Source: Polynucleobacter sp. MWH-UH35A
GTDB lineage: Bacteria > Pseudomonadota > Gammaproteobacteria > Burkholderiales > Burkholderiaceae
Direction: 5' to 3'
Assembly: GCF_018687075.1 (NCBI RefSeq)
Contig: NZ_CP061285.1
Span: 1 to 64,000, forward strand
DNA: 64,000 bases
The position numbers and the translations under genes are program-made. Under the pieces are notes generated by a model. It ran no database searches, had not been told where the DNA came from, and saw nothing but the letters and a program-made list of their open reading frames with translations. This document shows positions 44,553 to 57,581 of this stretch, one piece after another. Numbering within the stretch: position 1 is the first letter of the stretch; each line of letters starts with the position of its first letter.

Positions 44553-47500
44553 ATGAACTATAGCTTCACCGAACGCAAGCGAGTCCGTAAAAGCTTTGCT
44601 AAGCGAGTAAACAACCACCAGGTTCCTTACCTGATCGCAACGCAGCTGGAGTCCTACGCTAAATTTTTACAGGCTGATAAGCCGGCTACTTCTCGTATTA
44701 ATGAGGGATTACAAGCCGCCTTTACTTCAGCATTTCCAATTGTGTCCAACAACGGTTATGCACGTATGGAATACGTGTCTTATCAGTTGTCACAGCCACC
44801 GTTTGACGTTAAAGAATGTCAACAACGCGGTTACACATACCACTCTGCCTTACGCGCAAAAGTTCGCTTGATTATTTATGATCGCGAAGCGCCTACTAAG
44901 GTTAAAGAGGTAAAAGAGAGCGAAGTCTACATGGGTGAAATTCCACTCATGACAGAAAATGGCTCTTTTGTGATTAATGGCACTGAGCGCGTGATCGTTT
45001 CTCAGTTGCATCGTTCCCCAGGCGTGTTCTTTGAACACGATAAGGGTAAGACACATAGCTCAGGTAAGTTGCTGTTCTCAGCACGCATCATTCCTTACCG
45101 TGGTTCATGGCTCGATTTCGAGTTTGATCCAAAAGACATTCTCTATTTCCGCGTTGACCGTCGTCGTAAGATGCCTGTCACCATTTTGCTCAAAGCAATT
45201 GGTTTAAACAACGAACAGATTCTTGCGAACTTCTTTAACTTTGACCATTTCTCCTTGACTGCTAATGGCGGCTCAATGGAATTTGTGCCAGAGCGTTTGC
45301 GTGGCCAGTTGGCTAGCTTTGATGTGCTCGATAAGAATGGCGTTGTAGTCATTCAAAAAGACAAGCGTATCAATGCAAAACACATCCGCGAACTCGAAGC
45401 TGCAAAAACAAAAACAATCGCTGTACCAGATGACTATTTAATTGGTCGTGTAGTTGCACGCAATATTGTTGATCCTGATTCCGGTGAAATCTTGGCCTAC
45501 GCTAATGATGAAATCACTGAAGAGTTGTTGGCGACATTGCGCGATGCAGGTATCAAGCAATTAGAAACCATCTACACCAACGATTTGGATTCTGGTGCGT
45601 ACATTTCACAGACATTGCGTACTGATGAAACTGCTGATCAAATGGCTGCTCGTATTGCCATCTACCGCATGATGCGCCCTGGTGAGCCTCCAACAGAGGA
45701 TGCTGTTGAAGCCTTGTTCCAGCGCTTGTTCTACAGCGAAGATACTTACGATTTGTCACGCGTTGGCCGTATGAAGGTCAACAGCCGTTTGAACCGTCCA
45801 GAAATGGAAGGCCCAATGGTTCTGTCAAACGAAGATATTCTCGACACCATTAAATCCCTCGTAGATTTGCGTAACGGCAAAGGCGAAGTAGATGATATCG
45901 ATCACTTAGGTAATCGTCGTGTGCGTTGCGTTGGCGAATTGGCAGAAAACCAATTCCGTGCTGGTTTGTCACGTGTTGAGCGTGCGGTTAAAGAGCGTCT
46001 CGGCCAAGCCGAAACAGAAAACCTCATGCCGCATGACTTGATTAACAGTAAGCCAATCTCTTCTGCGATTCGTGAGTTCTTCGGTTCTTCACAGCTGTCC
46101 CAGTTTATGGACCAAACCAACCCACTCTCAGAGATCACGCACAAGCGTCGTATCTCTGCATTGGGACCTGGTGGCTTGACACGCGAGCGTGCAGGTTTCG
46201 AAGTGCGCGACGTGCATCCAACTCACTACGGACGTGTTTGCCCGATCGAAACTCCAGAAGGACCAAACATTGGTTTGATCAACTCACTCGCCTTATTTGC
46301 GCGTTTGAATGAGCATGGTTTCCTTGAGACTCCATACCGCAAGGTTTCCAATAGCAAGGTAAGCGATGAAGTGGTTTACCTCTCTGCAATTGAAGAAGCG
46401 AAGTATGTGATTGCGCAGGCGAATGCAACGATCGACAAGAGCGGTAAATTGGCCGACGAATTGGTTTCAGCGCGTCAAGCTGGTGAAACCATGATGGTTA
46501 GCCCAGAGCGCATCGATTTCATTGACGTTGCTCCTAGCCAGATCGTTTCTGCCGCTGCTTCACTCGTTCCATTCTTAGAGCACGATGATGCGAACCGTGC
46601 GTTGATGGGTGCGAACATGCAGCGTCAAGCAGTTCCTTGCTTGCGTCCAGATAAGCCGTTAGTTGGTACTGGTTTAGAGCGTATTGTTGCGGTTGACTCC
46701 GGCACTGTTGTATTAGCAGCCCGTGGCGGTATTGTTGATTACGTTGATGCGAATCGTGTTGTGATTCGTGTGAACGATGACGAGACTGCAGCCGGTGAGG
46801 TTGGTGTGGATATTTACAACCTCATCAAGTACACCCGTTCAAACCAAAACACCAACATCAACCAACGTCCAATCGTGAAAGTTGGCGATCGTGTTGCCCG
46901 TGGCGACGTAGTTGCTGACGGTGCCTCTACCGATTTGGGCGAATTGGCTTTGGGTCAAAACATGACTGTGGCATTTATGCCATGGAACGGTTACAACTTC
47001 GAAGACTCCATCTTGATCTCTGAGAAAGTTGTTGCTGACGACCGCTACACCTCTATTCATATTGAAGAGTTGTCAGTAGTTGCTCGTGATACCAAGCTTG
47101 GTTCAGAAGAAATTACTCGCGATATCTCCAATTTGGCTGAGTCACAACTCTCCCGTTTGGATGAGAGCGGTATTGTGTACATCGGTGCGGAAGTTGAAGC
47201 TGGTGACGTATTGGTTGGTAAGGTAACTCCAAAGGGTGAGACAACTCTCACTCCTGAAGAGAAGCTTCTCCGTGCGATCTTCGGTGAAAAAGCATCTGAC
47301 GTAAAAGACACTTCTTTGCGCGTTCCATCAGGCATGATCGGTACTGTTATTGACGTTCAAGTCTTCACCCGTGAAGGTATTGAGCGCGATGCCCGTGCCC
47401 AGTCCATTATTCAGGAAGAATTGCAACGCTATCGTTTGGACTTAAACGACCAGTTGCGTATTGTTGAAGGCGACGCCTTCATGCGTTTAGAAAAACTGTT

Positions 47501-48653
47501 GATTGGCAAAGTCGCCAATGGCGGTCCTAAGAAATTAGCTAAAGGCACCAAGATCGACAAGGATTACCTTGCTGATTTGGATAAATACCATTGGTTTGAT
47601 ATTCGTCCAGCAGATGATGAAGTTGCTTCACAAGTTGAAGCGATTAAATCTTCTATCGAAGCGAAACGTAAACAGTTTGATGAAGCCTTCGAAGAGAAGC
47701 GCACCAAACTTACCCAGGGCGATGATTTGCAACCTGGTGTAACGAAGATGGTTAAGGTGTACTTGGCTGTTAAGCGTCGCTTGCAGCCTGGCGATAAGAT
47801 GGCCGGTCGTCACGGTAATAAGGGTGTGGTTTCTAAAATCGCTCCAGCGGAAGACATGCCATTTATGGCTGACGGACGCCCTGTTGACATCGTCTTGAAC
47901 CCATTGGGTGTTCCTTCCCGTATGAACGTTGGCCAGATCTTGGAAACCCACTTAGGTTGGGCTGCTCAAGGTATTGGTAAGCGTATCGACGAGATGGTTC
48001 GTCAACAAGCTAAACAAGCTGAGTTACGTAAGTTCCTCAAGCAGCTTTACAACGAAACAGGCCGCATTGAAGATATCGACAACTTCACTGACGAGCAAAT
48101 CACAGTATTGGCTGAGAATCTCCGCCAGGGCTTGCCATTTGCAACTCCAGTGTTTGACGGTGCTACAGAAGCCGAAATCGGACGCATGCTCGAGTTGGCT
48201 TATCCAGAAGAGGTAGCAACTTCTTTGAAGATGACTCCTTCACGTCAGCAAATGATTTTGTGCGACGGTCGTACTGGCGATCAGTTTGAGCGTCCAGTAA
48301 CTGTTGGCGTAATGCACGTCTTGAAACTCCACCATTTGGTCGATGACAAGATGCATGCACGTTCAACAGGACCATACTCCTTAGTAACGCAACAGCCATT
48401 GGGCGGTAAAGCTCAGTTCGGTGGTCAGCGCTTTGGTGAGATGGAAGTCTGGGCCCTCGAAGCATACGGTGCTTCATATGTCTTGCAGGAAATGCTGACA
48501 GTGAAGTCCGATGACGTCGCAGGCCGTACCAAGGTTTACGAAAACATCGTCAAGGGCGAGCACACGATTGATGCTGGCATGCCCGAATCCTTCAACGTGC
48601 TGGTAAAAGAAATCCGTTCGTTGGGTATTGACATTGACATGGAGCGCAACTGA
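44553..48653 (+). CDS. rpoB: DNA-directed RNA polymerase beta subunit
   Basis: The 1366-aa catalytic beta subunit. I chose ATG at 44553 ([13 protein letters not shown], preceded by GGAG) over an upstream in-frame TTG at 44496 that adds a nonconserved lead. The rifampicin-binding segment [31 protein letters not shown] near residue 510-535 has the sensitive-type residues. Other landmarks are [16 protein letters not shown] [20 protein letters not shown] and [21 protein letters not shown] near the C-terminus. It ends 1 bp before rpoC. Confidence 0.99.
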   Translation: MNYSFTERKRVRKSFAKRVNNHQVPYLIATQLESYAKFLQADKPATSRINEGLQAAFTSAFPIVSNNGYARMEYVSYQLSQPPFDVKECQQRGYTYHSALRAKVRLIIYDREAPTKVKEVKESEVYMGEIPLMTENGSFVINGTERVIVSQLHRSPGVFFEHDKGKTHSSGKLLFSARIIPYRGSWLDFEFDPKDILYFRVDRRRKMPVTILLKAIGLNNEQILANFFNFDHFSLTANGGSMEFVPERLRGQLASFDVLDKNGVVVIQKDKRINAKHIRELEAAKTKTIAVPDDYLIGRVVARNIVDPDSGEILAYANDEITEELLATLRDAGIKQLETIYTNDLDSGAYISQTLRTDETADQMAARIAIYRMMRPGEPPTEDAVEALFQRLFYSEDTYDLSRVGRMKVNSRLNRPEMEGPMVLSNEDILDTIKSLVDLRNGKGEVDDIDHLGNRRVRCVGELAENQFRAGLSRVERAVKERLGQAETENLMPHDLINSKPISSAIREFFGSSQLSQFMDQTNPLSEITHKRRISALGPGGLTRERAGFEVRDVHPTHYGRVCPIETPEGPNIGLINSLALFARLNEHGFLETPYRKVSNSKVSDEVVYLSAIEEAKYVIAQANATIDKSGKLADELVSARQAGETMMVSPERIDFIDVAPSQIVSAAASLVPFLEHDDANRALMGANMQRQAVPCLRPDKPLVGTGLERIVAVDSGTVVLAARGGIVDYVDANRVVIRVNDDETAAGEVGVDIYNLIKYTRSNQNTNINQRPIVKVGDRVARGDVVADGASTDLGELALGQNMTVAFMPWNGYNFEDSILISEKVVADDRYTSIHIEELSVVARDTKLGSEEITRDISNLAESQLSRLDESGIVYIGAEVEAGDVLVGKVTPKGETTLTPEEKLLRAIFGEKASDVKDTSLRVPSGMIGTVIDVQVFTREGIERDARAQSIIQEELQRYRLDLNDQLRIVEGDAFMRLEKLLIGKVANGGPKKLAKGTKIDKDYLADLDKYHWFDIRPADDEVASQVEAIKSSIEAKRKQFDEAFEEKRTKLTQGDDLQPGVTKMVKVYLAVKRRLQPGDKMAGRHGNKGVVSKIAPAEDMPFMADGRPVDIVLNPLGVPSRMNVGQILETHLGWAAQGIGKRIDEMVRQQAKQAELRKFLKQLYNETGRIEDIDNFTDEQITVLAENLRQGLPFATPVFDGATEAEIGRMLELAYPEEVATSLKMTPSRQQMILCDGRTGDQFERPVTVGVMHVLKLHHLVDDKMHARSTGPYSLVTQQPLGGKAQFGGQRFGEMEVWALEAYGASYVLQEMLTVKSDDVAGRTKVYENIVKGEHTIDAGMPESFNVLVKEIRSLGIDIDMERN

Positions 48654-48654
48654 T

Positions 48655-51600
48655 ATGAAAGCATTGCTCGATTTATTTAAGCAAACGCAGGGTGATGAGC
48701 AGTTTGATGTCATCAAAATTGGCCTCGCATCTCCTGAGAAAATTCGCTCATGGTCTTTTGGTGAAGTACGCAAACCAGAAACCATCAACTACCGGACTTT
48801 TAAGCCCGAGCGTGATGGTTTGTTCTGCGCCAAGATTTTTGGACCTACCAAAGACTACGAGTGCTTATGCGGCAAGTACAAGCGCTTAAAGTTCCGTGGC
48901 GTTATCTGCGAGAAGTGCGGCGTTGAAGTTACTCTCGCTAAGGTACGTCGTGAGCGCATGGGCCACATTGAATTGGCAGCCCCTGTTGCGCACATCTGGT
49001 TCTTGAAGTCGCTCCCATCCCGTTTGGGTATGGTTCTCGATATGACATTGCGTGATATCGAGCGCGTTCTTTACTTTGAAGCATATGTTGTAGTTGATCC
49101 TGGCATGACTCCTGAGGGCGCAATGAAGCGCGGTCAGATCATGTCTGAAGATGAGTACATTGCTAAGACTGAAGAGTATGGTGACGGTGCATTTACTGCC
49201 ATCATGGGCGCTGAAGGTATTCGTGATCTCTTGCGTTCGATTGATATCGATCGCGAAGTTGAGACCATTCGTGCTGACTTGAAAGCGACTGGTAGTGATG
49301 CCAAGATCAAAAAATACGCTAAGCGCTTAAAAGTGCTTGAGGCGTTCCAGACTTCAGGCATTAAGCCTGACTGGATGATCATGGAAGTATTGCCAGTATT
49401 GCCTCCTGAATTGCGCCCATTGGTGCCATTGGATGGCGGTCGCTTTGCAACCTCCGATTTGAACGACCTCTATCGTCGCGTGATTAACCGTAACAACCGT
49501 TTGAAGCGTTTGTTAGAGTTGCGCGCTCCAGAGATCATCGTTCGTAACGAAAAACGTATGTTGCAAGAAGCGGTTGACTCATTGCTCGACAACGGTCGTC
49601 GCGGTAAGGCTATGACTGGCGCTAACAAGCGTCCTCTCAAGTCCTTGGCTGAGATGATTAAAGGTAAGAGCGGTCGTTTCCGTCAAAACTTGTTGGGCAA
49701 ACGCGTTGACTACTCTGGACGTTCAGTCATCGTGGTTGGCCCTACATTGAAATTGCATCAATGCGGCTTACCAAAATTGATGGCTTTGGAATTGTTCAAG
49801 CCATTCATTTTCAACAAGCTTGAAACTTTAGGTATCGCAACCACGATTAAGGCTGCGAAGAAAGAAGTTGAAAGTCAGACGCCAATCGTTTGGGACATTC
49901 TCGAAGAAGTGATTCGTGAACATCCAATCATGTTGAACCGTGCGCCTACATTGCACCGTCTCGGTATTCAGGCTTTCGAGCCAATGCTGATTGAAGGTAA
50001 AGCAATCCAATTGCACCCATTAGTCTGCGCAGCATTTAACGCCGACTTTGACGGTGACCAAATGGCGGTTCACGTTCCTTTGTCGCTCGAAGCGCAAATG
50101 GAAGCACGTACATTGATGTTGGCTTCCAACAACGTATTGTTCCCAGCTAACGGCGAGCCATCTATTGTTCCTTCGCAGGACGTGGTGTTGGGTCTGTACT
50201 ACGCTACGCGTGACAAGATCAACGGTAAAGGCGAAGGCATGGTTTTCGCCAACATTACTGAAGTAGTGCGTGCATACGAAGCGGGCCAAGTTGAATTGGC
50301 TTCTCGTGTTGCAGTACGTATTACTGAGTATGAGGTGGTGGACAAGAAGGCAGAAGGCGATGCGCGTTTTGCTGAAAAGACCAAGATCTATCAAACATCC
50401 GTTGGCCGTGCAATCTTGTCTGAGATTTTGCCTAAAGGCATGTCTTTCGAGGAAATTAACAAGCCTTTGAAGAAAAAAGAAATCTCCCGCTTGATTAACA
50501 CATCATTCCGTAAGTGCGGTTTGCGTGAAACAGTGATTTTTGCTGACCGCCTCTTGCAGTCTGGTTTCCGTTTGGCAACGAATGCTGGTATCTCTGTTGC
50601 GATCGACGATATGTTGATTCCAACGTCTAAAGATCACATCATTACTGAAGCTTCATCAAAGGTTAAAGAGTATGACAAGCAGTTCATGTCAGGCTTGGTA
50701 ACCAATCAAGAGCGTTATAACAACGTGGTTGATATTTGGGGCGCTGCCGGTGACCAAGTTGGTAAGGCGATGATGGACGAGTTGTCACACGTTGACGTAC
50801 TCGACCGTAACGGCAAAACTGTGCGTCAAGAATCCTTTAACTCCATCTACATGATGGCGGATTCCGGTGCGCGTGGATCTGCGGCGCAGATTCGTCAGTT
50901 GGCTGGTATGCGTGGTTTGATGGCTAAGCCTGATGGTTCCATCATTGAAACCCCAATTACTGCGAACTTCCGCGAAGGTTTGAACGTGTTGCAGTACTTC
51001 ATTTCAACTCACGGTGCTCGTAAAGGTCTAGCTGATACAGCGTTAAAGACAGCAAACTCTGGTTACTTAACACGTCGTTTGTGTGACGTAACTCAAGACC
51101 TCGTGGTTATTGAAGAAGATTGCGGCGCAACTTCTGGCGTAACAATGAAAGCGCTTGTTGAAGGCGGCGAAATTATCGAAGCATTGCGTGACCGTATTTT
51201 GGGTCGTGTATGTATCGGTGACATCGTTCATCCTGACACACAAGAAGTTATCGTTCCTAACGACACCTTGCTCGACGAAGATCATGTTGATCAAATCGTG
51301 GCATTGGGTATCGATGAAGTTAAAGTTCGCACAGTATTGTCTTGCTTAACTCGCTTCGGCTTGTGCGCGAAGTGCTACGGACGTGACTTAGGTCGCGGCG
51401 GTTTGGTGAACGTTGGTGAGGCGGTTGGTGTTATCGCTGCTCAGTCCATCGGTGAGCCAGGCACACAGTTGACTATGCGTACCTTCCACATTGGTGGTGC
51501 AGCGTCACGTGCATTAGTTGCAAGCAATATTGAAGCTAAATCCAATGGTGCATTGAAGTTCTCCGGCACGATGCGTGTTGTGAAGAACGCGAAGGGTGAG

Positions 51601-52917
51601 CAGATCGTGATTTCACGTTCAGGCGAAGCCTTGATCGTTGACGAAAACGGTCGTGAGCGTGAGCGCCATAAAGTACCTTACGGTGCAACCCTCTTGTTGA
51701 AAGAGGATGCAGCGGTTAAGGCCGGCGCAAGCTTGGCAACCTGGGATCCATTAACACGTCCAATCATTTCTGAGTATGCTGGTATTGCTCGTTTTGATAA
51801 CGTTGAAGAAGGTGTAACGGTTGCTAAACAGGTTGACGAAGTTACCGGCCTTTCCACTTTGGTGGTGATTGACGGTAAGCGTCGTTCTGCAGCAAGCAAA
51901 GGCGTTCGCCCAGTGATCAATTTGATTGATGACAAGGGCAATGACGTCATGATCGCTGGCACTGATCATCCAGTAAACATTGGCCTCCAAGTGGGCGCCT
52001 TGATTACTGTTAAAGATGGTCAGAAGGTCGAAGTGGGTGAAGTATTGGCGCGTATTCCAATCGAATCACAAAAGACTCGCGACATTACCGGTGGCTTGCC
52101 ACGCGTTGCAGAATTGTTCGAGGCACGTTCACCAAAAGATGCAGCTGTATTGGCGAAAGTTACTGGAACAGTTTCCTTCGGTAAAGAAACCAAAGGTAAA
52201 CAGCGTTTGGTAATTACCGATATGGACGGTGAAGCTAATGAATTCTTGATTCCTAAAGAGAAACAAGTTCTCGTTCACGACGGTCAAGTTGTGAACAAGG
52301 GCGAGATGATTGTGGAAGGCCCTGCCGATCCACATGACATCTTGACTCTCAAAGGTATCGAAGAGTTGGCCATCTACATCGTTGACGAAGTTCAGGACGT
52401 TTATCGTCTCCAGGGCGTGAAGATCAATGACAAGCACATTGAAGTGATCGTGCGTCAGATGTTGCGTCGTGTTCAGGTAACTGATCCAGGCGACACATCA
52501 TTCATCACTGGTGAACAAGTGGAGCGTTCTAAGTTGTATGACGCTAACGACGCTGTGATTGCCCAAGGTAAGCACCCAGCTCAGTTCGATAACGTGTTGC
52601 TAGGTATTACGAAGGCATCCTTGTCGACCGACAGCTTCATTTCAGCGGCTTCTTTCCAAGAAACCACTCGCGTATTGACCGAAGCCGCAATTATGGGCAA
52701 AACCGATACGCTCCGTGGCCTCAAGGAAAACGTCATTATTGGTCGCCTGATTCCTGCTGGTACCGGCTTGTCTTATCGTCGTGCACGCAAGGTCAGAGAG
52801 CAATTTGAACGTGATCGCGCTCAAATGATTGCCGCTGAAGAGGAGGCAATGGCCAATATGCCTGTGGAAGTCGAGGCCGAAGTCGTTGCTCCTACTGGGG
52901 AGGCTGATCCGAGCTAA
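48655..52917 (+). CDS. rpoC: DNA-directed RNA polymerase beta' subunit
   Basis: The 1420-aa largest subunit of RNA polymerase. I chose ATG at 48655, directly after the rpoB stop, over a longer frame opening inside rpoB. The N-terminal zinc site is CLCGKYK ... CEKCG (near residues 70-88), and the catalytic magnesium site is [15 protein letters not shown] near 462. A C-terminal tail of about 25 acidic residues ([17 protein letters not shown]) follows the conserved [13 protein letters not shown] terminator hairpin follows at 52928. Confidence 0.99.
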   Translation: MKALLDLFKQTQGDEQFDVIKIGLASPEKIRSWSFGEVRKPETINYRTFKPERDGLFCAKIFGPTKDYECLCGKYKRLKFRGVICEKCGVEVTLAKVRRERMGHIELAAPVAHIWFLKSLPSRLGMVLDMTLRDIERVLYFEAYVVVDPGMTPEGAMKRGQIMSEDEYIAKTEEYGDGAFTAIMGAEGIRDLLRSIDIDREVETIRADLKATGSDAKIKKYAKRLKVLEAFQTSGIKPDWMIMEVLPVLPPELRPLVPLDGGRFATSDLNDLYRRVINRNNRLKRLLELRAPEIIVRNEKRMLQEAVDSLLDNGRRGKAMTGANKRPLKSLAEMIKGKSGRFRQNLLGKRVDYSGRSVIVVGPTLKLHQCGLPKLMALELFKPFIFNKLETLGIATTIKAAKKEVESQTPIVWDILEEVIREHPIMLNRAPTLHRLGIQAFEPMLIEGKAIQLHPLVCAAFNADFDGDQMAVHVPLSLEAQMEARTLMLASNNVLFPANGEPSIVPSQDVVLGLYYATRDKINGKGEGMVFANITEVVRAYEAGQVELASRVAVRITEYEVVDKKAEGDARFAEKTKIYQTSVGRAILSEILPKGMSFEEINKPLKKKEISRLINTSFRKCGLRETVIFADRLLQSGFRLATNAGISVAIDDMLIPTSKDHIITEASSKVKEYDKQFMSGLVTNQERYNNVVDIWGAAGDQVGKAMMDELSHVDVLDRNGKTVRQESFNSIYMMADSGARGSAAQIRQLAGMRGLMAKPDGSIIETPITANFREGLNVLQYFISTHGARKGLADTALKTANSGYLTRRLCDVTQDLVVIEEDCGATSGVTMKALVEGGEIIEALRDRILGRVCIGDIVHPDTQEVIVPNDTLLDEDHVDQIVALGIDEVKVRTVLSCLTRFGLCAKCYGRDLGRGGLVNVGEAVGVIAAQSIGEPGTQLTMRTFHIGGAASRALVASNIEAKSNGALKFSGTMRVVKNAKGEQIVISRSGEALIVDENGRERERHKVPYGATLLLKEDAAVKAGASLATWDPLTRPIISEYAGIARFDNVEEGVTVAKQVDEVTGLSTLVVIDGKRRSAASKGVRPVINLIDDKGNDVMIAGTDHPVNIGLQVGALITVKDGQKVEVGEVLARIPIESQKTRDITGGLPRVAELFEARSPKDAAVLAKVTGTVSFGKETKGKQRLVITDMDGEANEFLIPKEKQVLVHDGQVVNKGEMIVEGPADPHDILTLKGIEELAIYIVDEVQDVYRLQGVKINDKHIEVIVRQMLRRVQVTDPGDTSFITGEQVERSKLYDANDAVIAQGKHPAQFDNVLLGITKASLSTDSFISAASFQETTRVLTEAAIMGKTDTLRGLKENVIIGRLIPAGTGLSYRRARKVREQFERDRAQMIAAEEEAMANMPVEVEAEVVAPTGEADPS

Positions 52918-52927
52918 TTTGGTAATT

Positions 52928-52952
52928 CTGGCCAGAAATGGCCAGTTTTTTC
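52928..52952 (+). terminator. Intrinsic terminator after rpoC
   Basis: CTGGCC (52928-52933) and GGCCAG (52940-52945) with loop AGAAAT, followed by seven T. It ends the rplKAJL-rpoBC unit 11 bp after the rpoC stop. Confidence 0.92.
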
Positions 52953-52960
52953 CTTCAAGG

Positions 52961-52989
52961 TTGACGGAAAAGGCTGGCCAAGCTAGAAT
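52961..52989 (+). promoter_or_regulatory. str operon promoter
   Basis: TTGACG (52961-52966) and TAGAAT (52984-52989) with a 17-bp spacer, right after the rpoC terminator and 105 bp before rpsL. A near-consensus promoter for rpsL-rpsG-fusA-tuf. Confidence 0.85.
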
Positions 52990-53093
52990 GCTGAGTTCTA
53001 CTGATTCAGAAGAGGGTCTTTTTGACCTAGGATTTGTCTAAGTCATTGATTTTCTTGAAGAAAGCAACAAAGAAGTACTAACCGAGCTATTTT

Positions 53094-53474
53094 ATGCCAA
53101 CAATTAATCAACTATTACGCAAGCCAAGAACAAGGCTTACCGTTAAAAGCAAGAGCCCTGCGCTGCAAAACAGCCCGCAGCGCCGTGGTGTTTGTACACG
53201 TGTGTACACCACTACTCCTAAAAAGCCTAACTCTGCGCTGCGTAAAGTAGCCAAAGTTCGCTTAACCAATGGTTTTGAAGTCATTTCATACATTGGTGGT
53301 GAAGGCCATAACCTCCAGGAACACTCAGTAGTGTTGATCCGCGGTGGTCGTGTAAAGGACTTGCCAGGTGTGCGTTATCACATCGTTCGCGGTTCTTTGG
53401 ACTTACAAGGCGTTAAAGATCGTAAGCAGGCCCGTTCTAAATACGGTGCTAAGCGCGCTAAGAAAGCTGCTTAA
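53094..53474 (+). CDS. rpsL: 30S ribosomal protein S12
   Basis: S12 sits at the decoding centre and affects accuracy. The 126-aa protein keeps the streptomycin-sensitive residues: the lysines in [11 protein letters not shown] near residue 43 and the lysine in [13 protein letters not shown] near 88. First gene of the str operon. A 174-bp spacer with a large stem-loop separates it from rpsG. Confidence 0.99.
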   Translation: MPTINQLLRKPRTRLTVKSKSPALQNSPQRRGVCTRVYTTTPKKPNSALRKVAKVRLTNGFEVISYIGGEGHNLQEHSVVLIRGGRVKDLPGVRYHIVRGSLDLQGVKDRKQARSKYGAKRAKKAA

Positions 53475-53648
53475 TTTTTCTGTCATTAAGCAGTTGTAGG
53501 ATTGGTAGTAGGACAGTGCAGTAAGTCATTTTTGTCAGACTCAAAAGGCAAGTAAGTGGCTGTTCCGTTTAGAAATTTTTCTAAATAGTAGGACAGCCGG
53601 AGTGGGTGTTCCATGTTGGTCACCCCTAACTGAACTGAAGGAGTAGTT
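53475..53648 (+). promoter_or_regulatory. rpsL-rpsG intercistronic stem-loop region
   Basis: No gene is seen. GGCTGTTCC (53558-53566) pairs with GGACAGCC (53591-53598) across a one-base bulge, enclosing the inverted repeat TTTAGAAA-TT-TTTCTAAA (53568-53585). A shorter GGGTG/CACCC hairpin is nearby. In E. coli, S7 represses translation by binding the S12-S7 spacer; this may be the equivalent, with no sequence proof. Confidence 0.5.
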
Positions 53649-54119
53649 ATGCCACGTCGTCGTGAAGTTCCCAAACGGGAAATTTTGCCGGATCCAAAAT
53701 TCGGTAATGTAGAAGTAGCTAAATTCATGAACGTCCTCATGTTGGACGGCAAGAAATCGGTTGCAGAGCGTATCGTTTACGGTGCCTTTGATCACATCGA
53801 GAAAAAAGCAAATAAAGAACCACTAGAAATTTTTTCAACAGCCATGGGTAACGTTAAGCCAATGGTTGAGGTAAAGAGCCGTCGTGTTGGCGGTGCTAAC
53901 TATCAAGTTCCTGTTGAAGTTCGTCCATCACGTCGTTCCGCTTTGGCAATGCGCTGGTTGCGTGAAGCCGCTAAGAAGCGTGGCGAGAAATCAATGGCTC
54001 AACGTTTAGCCAACGAATTATTAGAGGCTGCTGAAGGTCGTGGCGGCGCAATGAAGAAGCGTGAAGAAGTTCACCGTATGGCAGAAGCTAATAAAGCTTT
54101 CTCACATTTCCGCTTCTAA
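53649..54119 (+). CDS. rpsG: 30S ribosomal protein S7
   Basis: S7 nucleates assembly of the 30S head and, in E. coli, represses the str operon. The 156-aa product has the expected [19 protein letters not shown] start and the conserved [15 protein letters not shown] near residue 78. An AAGGAG precedes the ATG. It lies 27 bp before fusA. Confidence 0.99.
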   Translation: MPRRREVPKREILPDPKFGNVEVAKFMNVLMLDGKKSVAERIVYGAFDHIEKKANKEPLEIFSTAMGNVKPMVEVKSRRVGGANYQVPVEVRPSRRSALAMRWLREAAKKRGEKSMAQRLANELLEAAEGRGGAMKKREEVHRMAEANKAFSHFRF

Positions 54120-54146
54120 TCAAATAGTCAAGAAAAGGCACCAACA

Positions 54147-56249
54147 GTGGCACGTAAAACCCCTATCGACAAATACCGCAATATCGGTATTTCTGCGCAC
54201 ATTGACGCAGGTAAAACAACAACTACAGAACGCGTTTTGTTCTACACCGGTGTTAATCACAAGATTGGTGAAGTTCATGACGGCGCTGCAACCATGGACT
54301 GGATGGAGCAAGAGCAAGAGCGTGGCATCACGATTACCTCTGCTGCTACTACAACATTCTGGAAGGGTATGGCAGGCAATATGCCAGAGCACCGTATCAA
54401 TATTATTGATACCCCAGGACACGTAGACTTCACTATTGAGGTTGAGCGTTCAATGCGCGTTTTAGATGGCGCTTGCATGGTTTACTGTGCGGTAGGTGGT
54501 GTACAGCCTCAGTCTGAAACAGTTTGGCGTCAAGCTAACAAGTACCAAGTTCCACGTTTAGCGTTTGTTAACAAGATGGACCGTACTGGCGCGAACTTCT
54601 TCAAAGTTTACGAACAGATGAGAACTCGCCTCAAAGCGAATCCAATCTTGATTCAAATTCCTATCGGTGCTGAAGAAAACTTCAAAGGCGTTATTGATCT
54701 AGTAAAGATGAAGGCCGTCATTTGGGATGAGGCTTCACAAGGTACTAAGTTCACTTACGAAGATATTCCTGCTGAGTTGCAAGCGTCTGCTGAAGAATGG
54801 CGCGAAAAAATGCTCGAAGCTGCGGCAGAAAGCTCAGAAGAGTTGATGGAAAAATATCTCGGCGGCGAAGGCTTGACCGAAGAAGAAATCAAAAAAGCAT
54901 TGCGTCAACGTACCATTGCAAATGAAATCGTTCCAATGTTGTGCGGAACAGCATTTAAAAACAAAGGCGTTCAGGCGATGTTAGATGCTGTAGTTGAGTT
55001 GCTGCCTTCCCCATTAGACGTTCCTCCAGTTCCATGTGAATTAGAAGACGGTACACCTGCAGTTCGTAAAGCATCTGACGATGAGAAATTCTCAGCATTG
55101 GCATTTAAGATCATGACCGACCCATTTGTTGGTCAGCTCATCTTCTTCCGCGTTTACTCAGGTGTAATGAAATCTGGCGATACGATCTACAACCCAATCA
55201 AGGGTAAAAAAGAACGTGTTGGTCGTTTGCTGCAAATGCACGCAAATGAACGTGAAGAGATTAAAGAAGTTTTTGCGGGCGACATCGCTGCAGCTGTTGG
55301 TTTGAAAGACGCAACTACTGGCGAAACATTGTGTGATCCAGACAGCATCGTTGTCTTGGAGCGCATGGTATTCCCAGAGCCAGTGATCTCCCAAGCTGTT
55401 GAGCCAAAGACAAAAGCTGACCAAGAGAAAATGGGCCTTGCTTTAAACCGTTTGGCACAAGAAGACCCTTCTTTCCGCGTGAAGACTGATGAAGAGTCAG
55501 GCCAAACCATTATTTCCGGTATGGGCGAGCTCCACTTGGAAATTTTGGTTGATCGCATGAAGCGTGAATTTGGTGTTGAAGCAACTGTTGGTAAGCCACA
55601 AGTTGCCTACCGCGAAACTATTCGCAAGGTTTGCGAAGAGATCGAAGGTAAATTCGTTAAGCAGTCTGGTGGTCGTGGTCAGTATGGACACGTGGTCTTG
55701 AAGCTCGAGCCACAAGAGCCAGGCAAAGGTTTTGAATTCGTTGATGCAATTAAGGGCGGTGTTGTTCCTCGCGAATATATCCCTGCAGTTGAAAAAGGCA
55801 TTATCGAAACATTGAACTCCGGTATTTTGGCTGGCTACCCAGTTGTAGATATCAAAGCAACTTTGTTCTTCGGTTCATACCATGACGTTGACTCCAATGA
55901 AAACGCATTTAAGATGGCGGGTTCTATGGCATTCAAAGACGGTATGCGCAAGGCAGCCCCTGTGTTGCTTGAGCCGATGATGGCTGTTGAAGTAGAAACA
56001 CCAGAAGATTTCATGGGCAACGTAATGGGTGACCTCTCATCACGTCGCGGTATTTTGCAAGGTATGGATGACATTCCAGGCGGCGGCAAGATCGTTCGTG
56101 CTGAAGTGCCATTGGCAGAGATGTTTGGTTACTCAACTGGCTTGCGCTCGTTGACCCAAGGTCGCGCTACTTACACCATGGAATTTAAGCATTATTCCGA
56201 AGCACCGAAGAACGTTGCTGAAGCAGTTATGGCTGCTAAAGCGAAGTAA
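54147..56249 (+). CDS. fusA: Elongation factor G
   Basis: EF-G drives ribosomal translocation and, with RRF, recycling. Start is GTG at 54147. The 700-aa protein has G1 [19 protein letters not shown] near residue 17, switch I RGITI near 59, G3 DTPGHVDF near 88 and G4 NKMD near 142; the domain IV block [15 protein letters not shown] lies near 510. Its internal proline and glycine patterns are normal, and only this copy is in the window. Confidence 0.99.
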   Translation: MARKTPIDKYRNIGISAHIDAGKTTTTERVLFYTGVNHKIGEVHDGAATMDWMEQEQERGITITSAATTTFWKGMAGNMPEHRINIIDTPGHVDFTIEVERSMRVLDGACMVYCAVGGVQPQSETVWRQANKYQVPRLAFVNKMDRTGANFFKVYEQMRTRLKANPILIQIPIGAEENFKGVIDLVKMKAVIWDEASQGTKFTYEDIPAELQASAEEWREKMLEAAAESSEELMEKYLGGEGLTEEEIKKALRQRTIANEIVPMLCGTAFKNKGVQAMLDAVVELLPSPLDVPPVPCELEDGTPAVRKASDDEKFSALAFKIMTDPFVGQLIFFRVYSGVMKSGDTIYNPIKGKKERVGRLLQMHANEREEIKEVFAGDIAAAVGLKDATTGETLCDPDSIVVLERMVFPEPVISQAVEPKTKADQEKMGLALNRLAQEDPSFRVKTDEESGQTIISGMGELHLEILVDRMKREFGVEATVGKPQVAYRETIRKVCEEIEGKFVKQSGGRGQYGHVVLKLEPQEPGKGFEFVDAIKGGVVPREYIPAVEKGIIETLNSGILAGYPVVDIKATLFFGSYHDVDSNENAFKMAGSMAFKDGMRKAAPVLLEPMMAVEVETPEDFMGNVMGDLSSRRGILQGMDDIPGGGKIVRAEVPLAEMFGYSTGLRSLTQGRATYTMEFKHYSEAPKNVAEAVMAAKAK

Positions 56250-56299
56250 TTTATCCACATTAATTTTGAATATTGACTAGCTAAAGAAGGCAGACAAAA

Positions 56300-57490
56300 A
56301 TGGCAAAAGAAAAATTCGAGCGGACAAAACCGCACGTAAACGTAGGCACCATCGGTCACGTTGACCACGGTAAAACTACTTTGACAGCAGCAATCGCAAC
56401 CGTGCTTTCTAAAGCATTCGGTGGCGAAGCAAAAGCATACGATCAGATCGATGCTGCTCCAGAAGAAAAAGCCCGTGGTATTACGATTAATACTGCACAC
56501 GTTGAGTACGAGACTGCAAATCGTCACTACGCTCACGTTGACTGCCCAGGACATGCTGACTACGTCAAGAACATGATTACTGGTGCTGCTCAGATGGACG
56601 GTGCTATTTTGGTATGTTCTGCTGCTGACGGCCCAATGCCACAAACTCGTGAGCACATCCTCTTGGCACGCCAAGTGGGCGTTCCTTACATCGTCGTGTT
56701 CTTGAACAAGTGCGACATGGTTGATGACGCTGAATTGTTAGAACTCGTTGAAATGGAAGTTCGTGAGCTTTTGTCTAAGTACAACTTCCCTGGCGATGAC
56801 ACACCAATCATCCAAGGTTCTGCTAAGTTAGCCTTAGAAGGCGACGAAGGCAAATTGGGTAAAGAAGCCATCATGAAATTGGCTGAAGCCCTTGACTCTT
56901 ACATCCCAACTCCAGAGCGTGCTGTTGACGGCGCGTTCTTGATGCCAGTAGAAGACGTGTTCTCTATCTCCGGTCGCGGTACTGTAGTAACCGGTCGTAT
57001 CGAGCGCGGCATCATCAAAGTGGGCGAAGAGATCGAAATCATTGGTATCAAACCAACCCTCAAGACCACTTGTACTGGTGTTGAAATGTTCCGCAAATTG
57101 CTCGACCAAGGTCAAGCAGGCGATAACGTGGGTATCTTGTTACGCGGTACAAAACGTGAAGAAGTTGAGCGCGGCCAAGTATTGGCTAAGCCAGGTTCAA
57201 TCACTCCACATACTCACTTTACAGCCGAGGTTTACATCTTGGGTAAAGATGAAGGTGGCCGTCATACTCCATTCTTTAACAACTATCGTCCACAGTTCTA
57301 CTTCCGCACTACGGACGTAACTGGTTCAATCGAGTTGCCAAAAGACAAAGAAATGGTGATGCCTGGTGATAACGTAACCATTACCGTAAAACTCATCGCT
57401 CCTATCGCGATGGAAGAAGGTTTACGTTTTGCGATCCGTGAAGGTGGCCGTACTGTTGGCGCCGGCGTGGTTGCAAAGATTTTGGCTTAA
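56300..57490 (+). CDS. tuf: Elongation factor Tu, copy 2 (tufA position)
   Basis: Second EF-Tu gene, in the str operon after fusA. The protein is identical to copy 1 at 39464 over all 396 residues, and every DNA stretch I compared matched. The shared DNA runs to the bases just after the stop (GTAGT) and includes the upstream AAGGCAGA, then diverges. The two copies are direct repeats 16.8 kb apart. The matching ends suggest that gene conversion keeps them the same. Confidence 0.99.
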   Translation: MAKEKFERTKPHVNVGTIGHVDHGKTTLTAAIATVLSKAFGGEAKAYDQIDAAPEEKARGITINTAHVEYETANRHYAHVDCPGHADYVKNMITGAAQMDGAILVCSAADGPMPQTREHILLARQVGVPYIVVFLNKCDMVDDAELLELVEMEVRELLSKYNFPGDDTPIIQGSAKLALEGDEGKLGKEAIMKLAEALDSYIPTPERAVDGAFLMPVEDVFSISGRGTVVTGRIERGIIKVGEEIEIIGIKPTLKTTCTGVEMFRKLLDQGQAGDNVGILLRGTKREEVERGQVLAKPGSITPHTHFTAEVYILGKDEGGRHTPFFNNYRPQFYFRTTDVTGSIELPKDKEMVMPGDNVTITVKLIAPIAMEEGLRFAIREGGRTVGAGVVAKILA

Positions 57491-57543
57491 GTAGTAAACA
57501 GATTTAAGAAGTAGAAGTAAATAATATTTAGCGGTTTGCTAAC

Positions 57544-57581
57544 CGGTGACATCAGTGCTGCTGATGTCACCGTGCTCTTTA
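57544..57581 (+). promoter_or_regulatory. Hairpin plus boxA-like element before rpsJ
   Basis: A perfect 12-bp stem (CGGTGACATCAG at 57544-57555, CTGATGTCACCG at 57561-57572, loop TGCTG) is directly followed by TGCTCTTTA (57573-57581), which equals the core of the rRNA antitermination boxA. A second CGCTCTTT lies at 57607-57614. The order hairpin-boxA is that of rrn leaders, and the gene downstream encodes S10 (NusE), a boxA-binding protein. Confidence 0.6.

Noticed and set aside
56192-56674. 160-codon minus-strand frame at the fusA-tuf junction
   Set aside because: The same peptide appears opposite the other tuf copy, so it is a by-product of the tuf sequence.
39464-57490. Possible composite mobile element bounded by the tuf direct repeats
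   Set aside because: The repeats are functional EF-Tu genes and the interior is essential core genome; no transposase or terminal inverted repeats are present.
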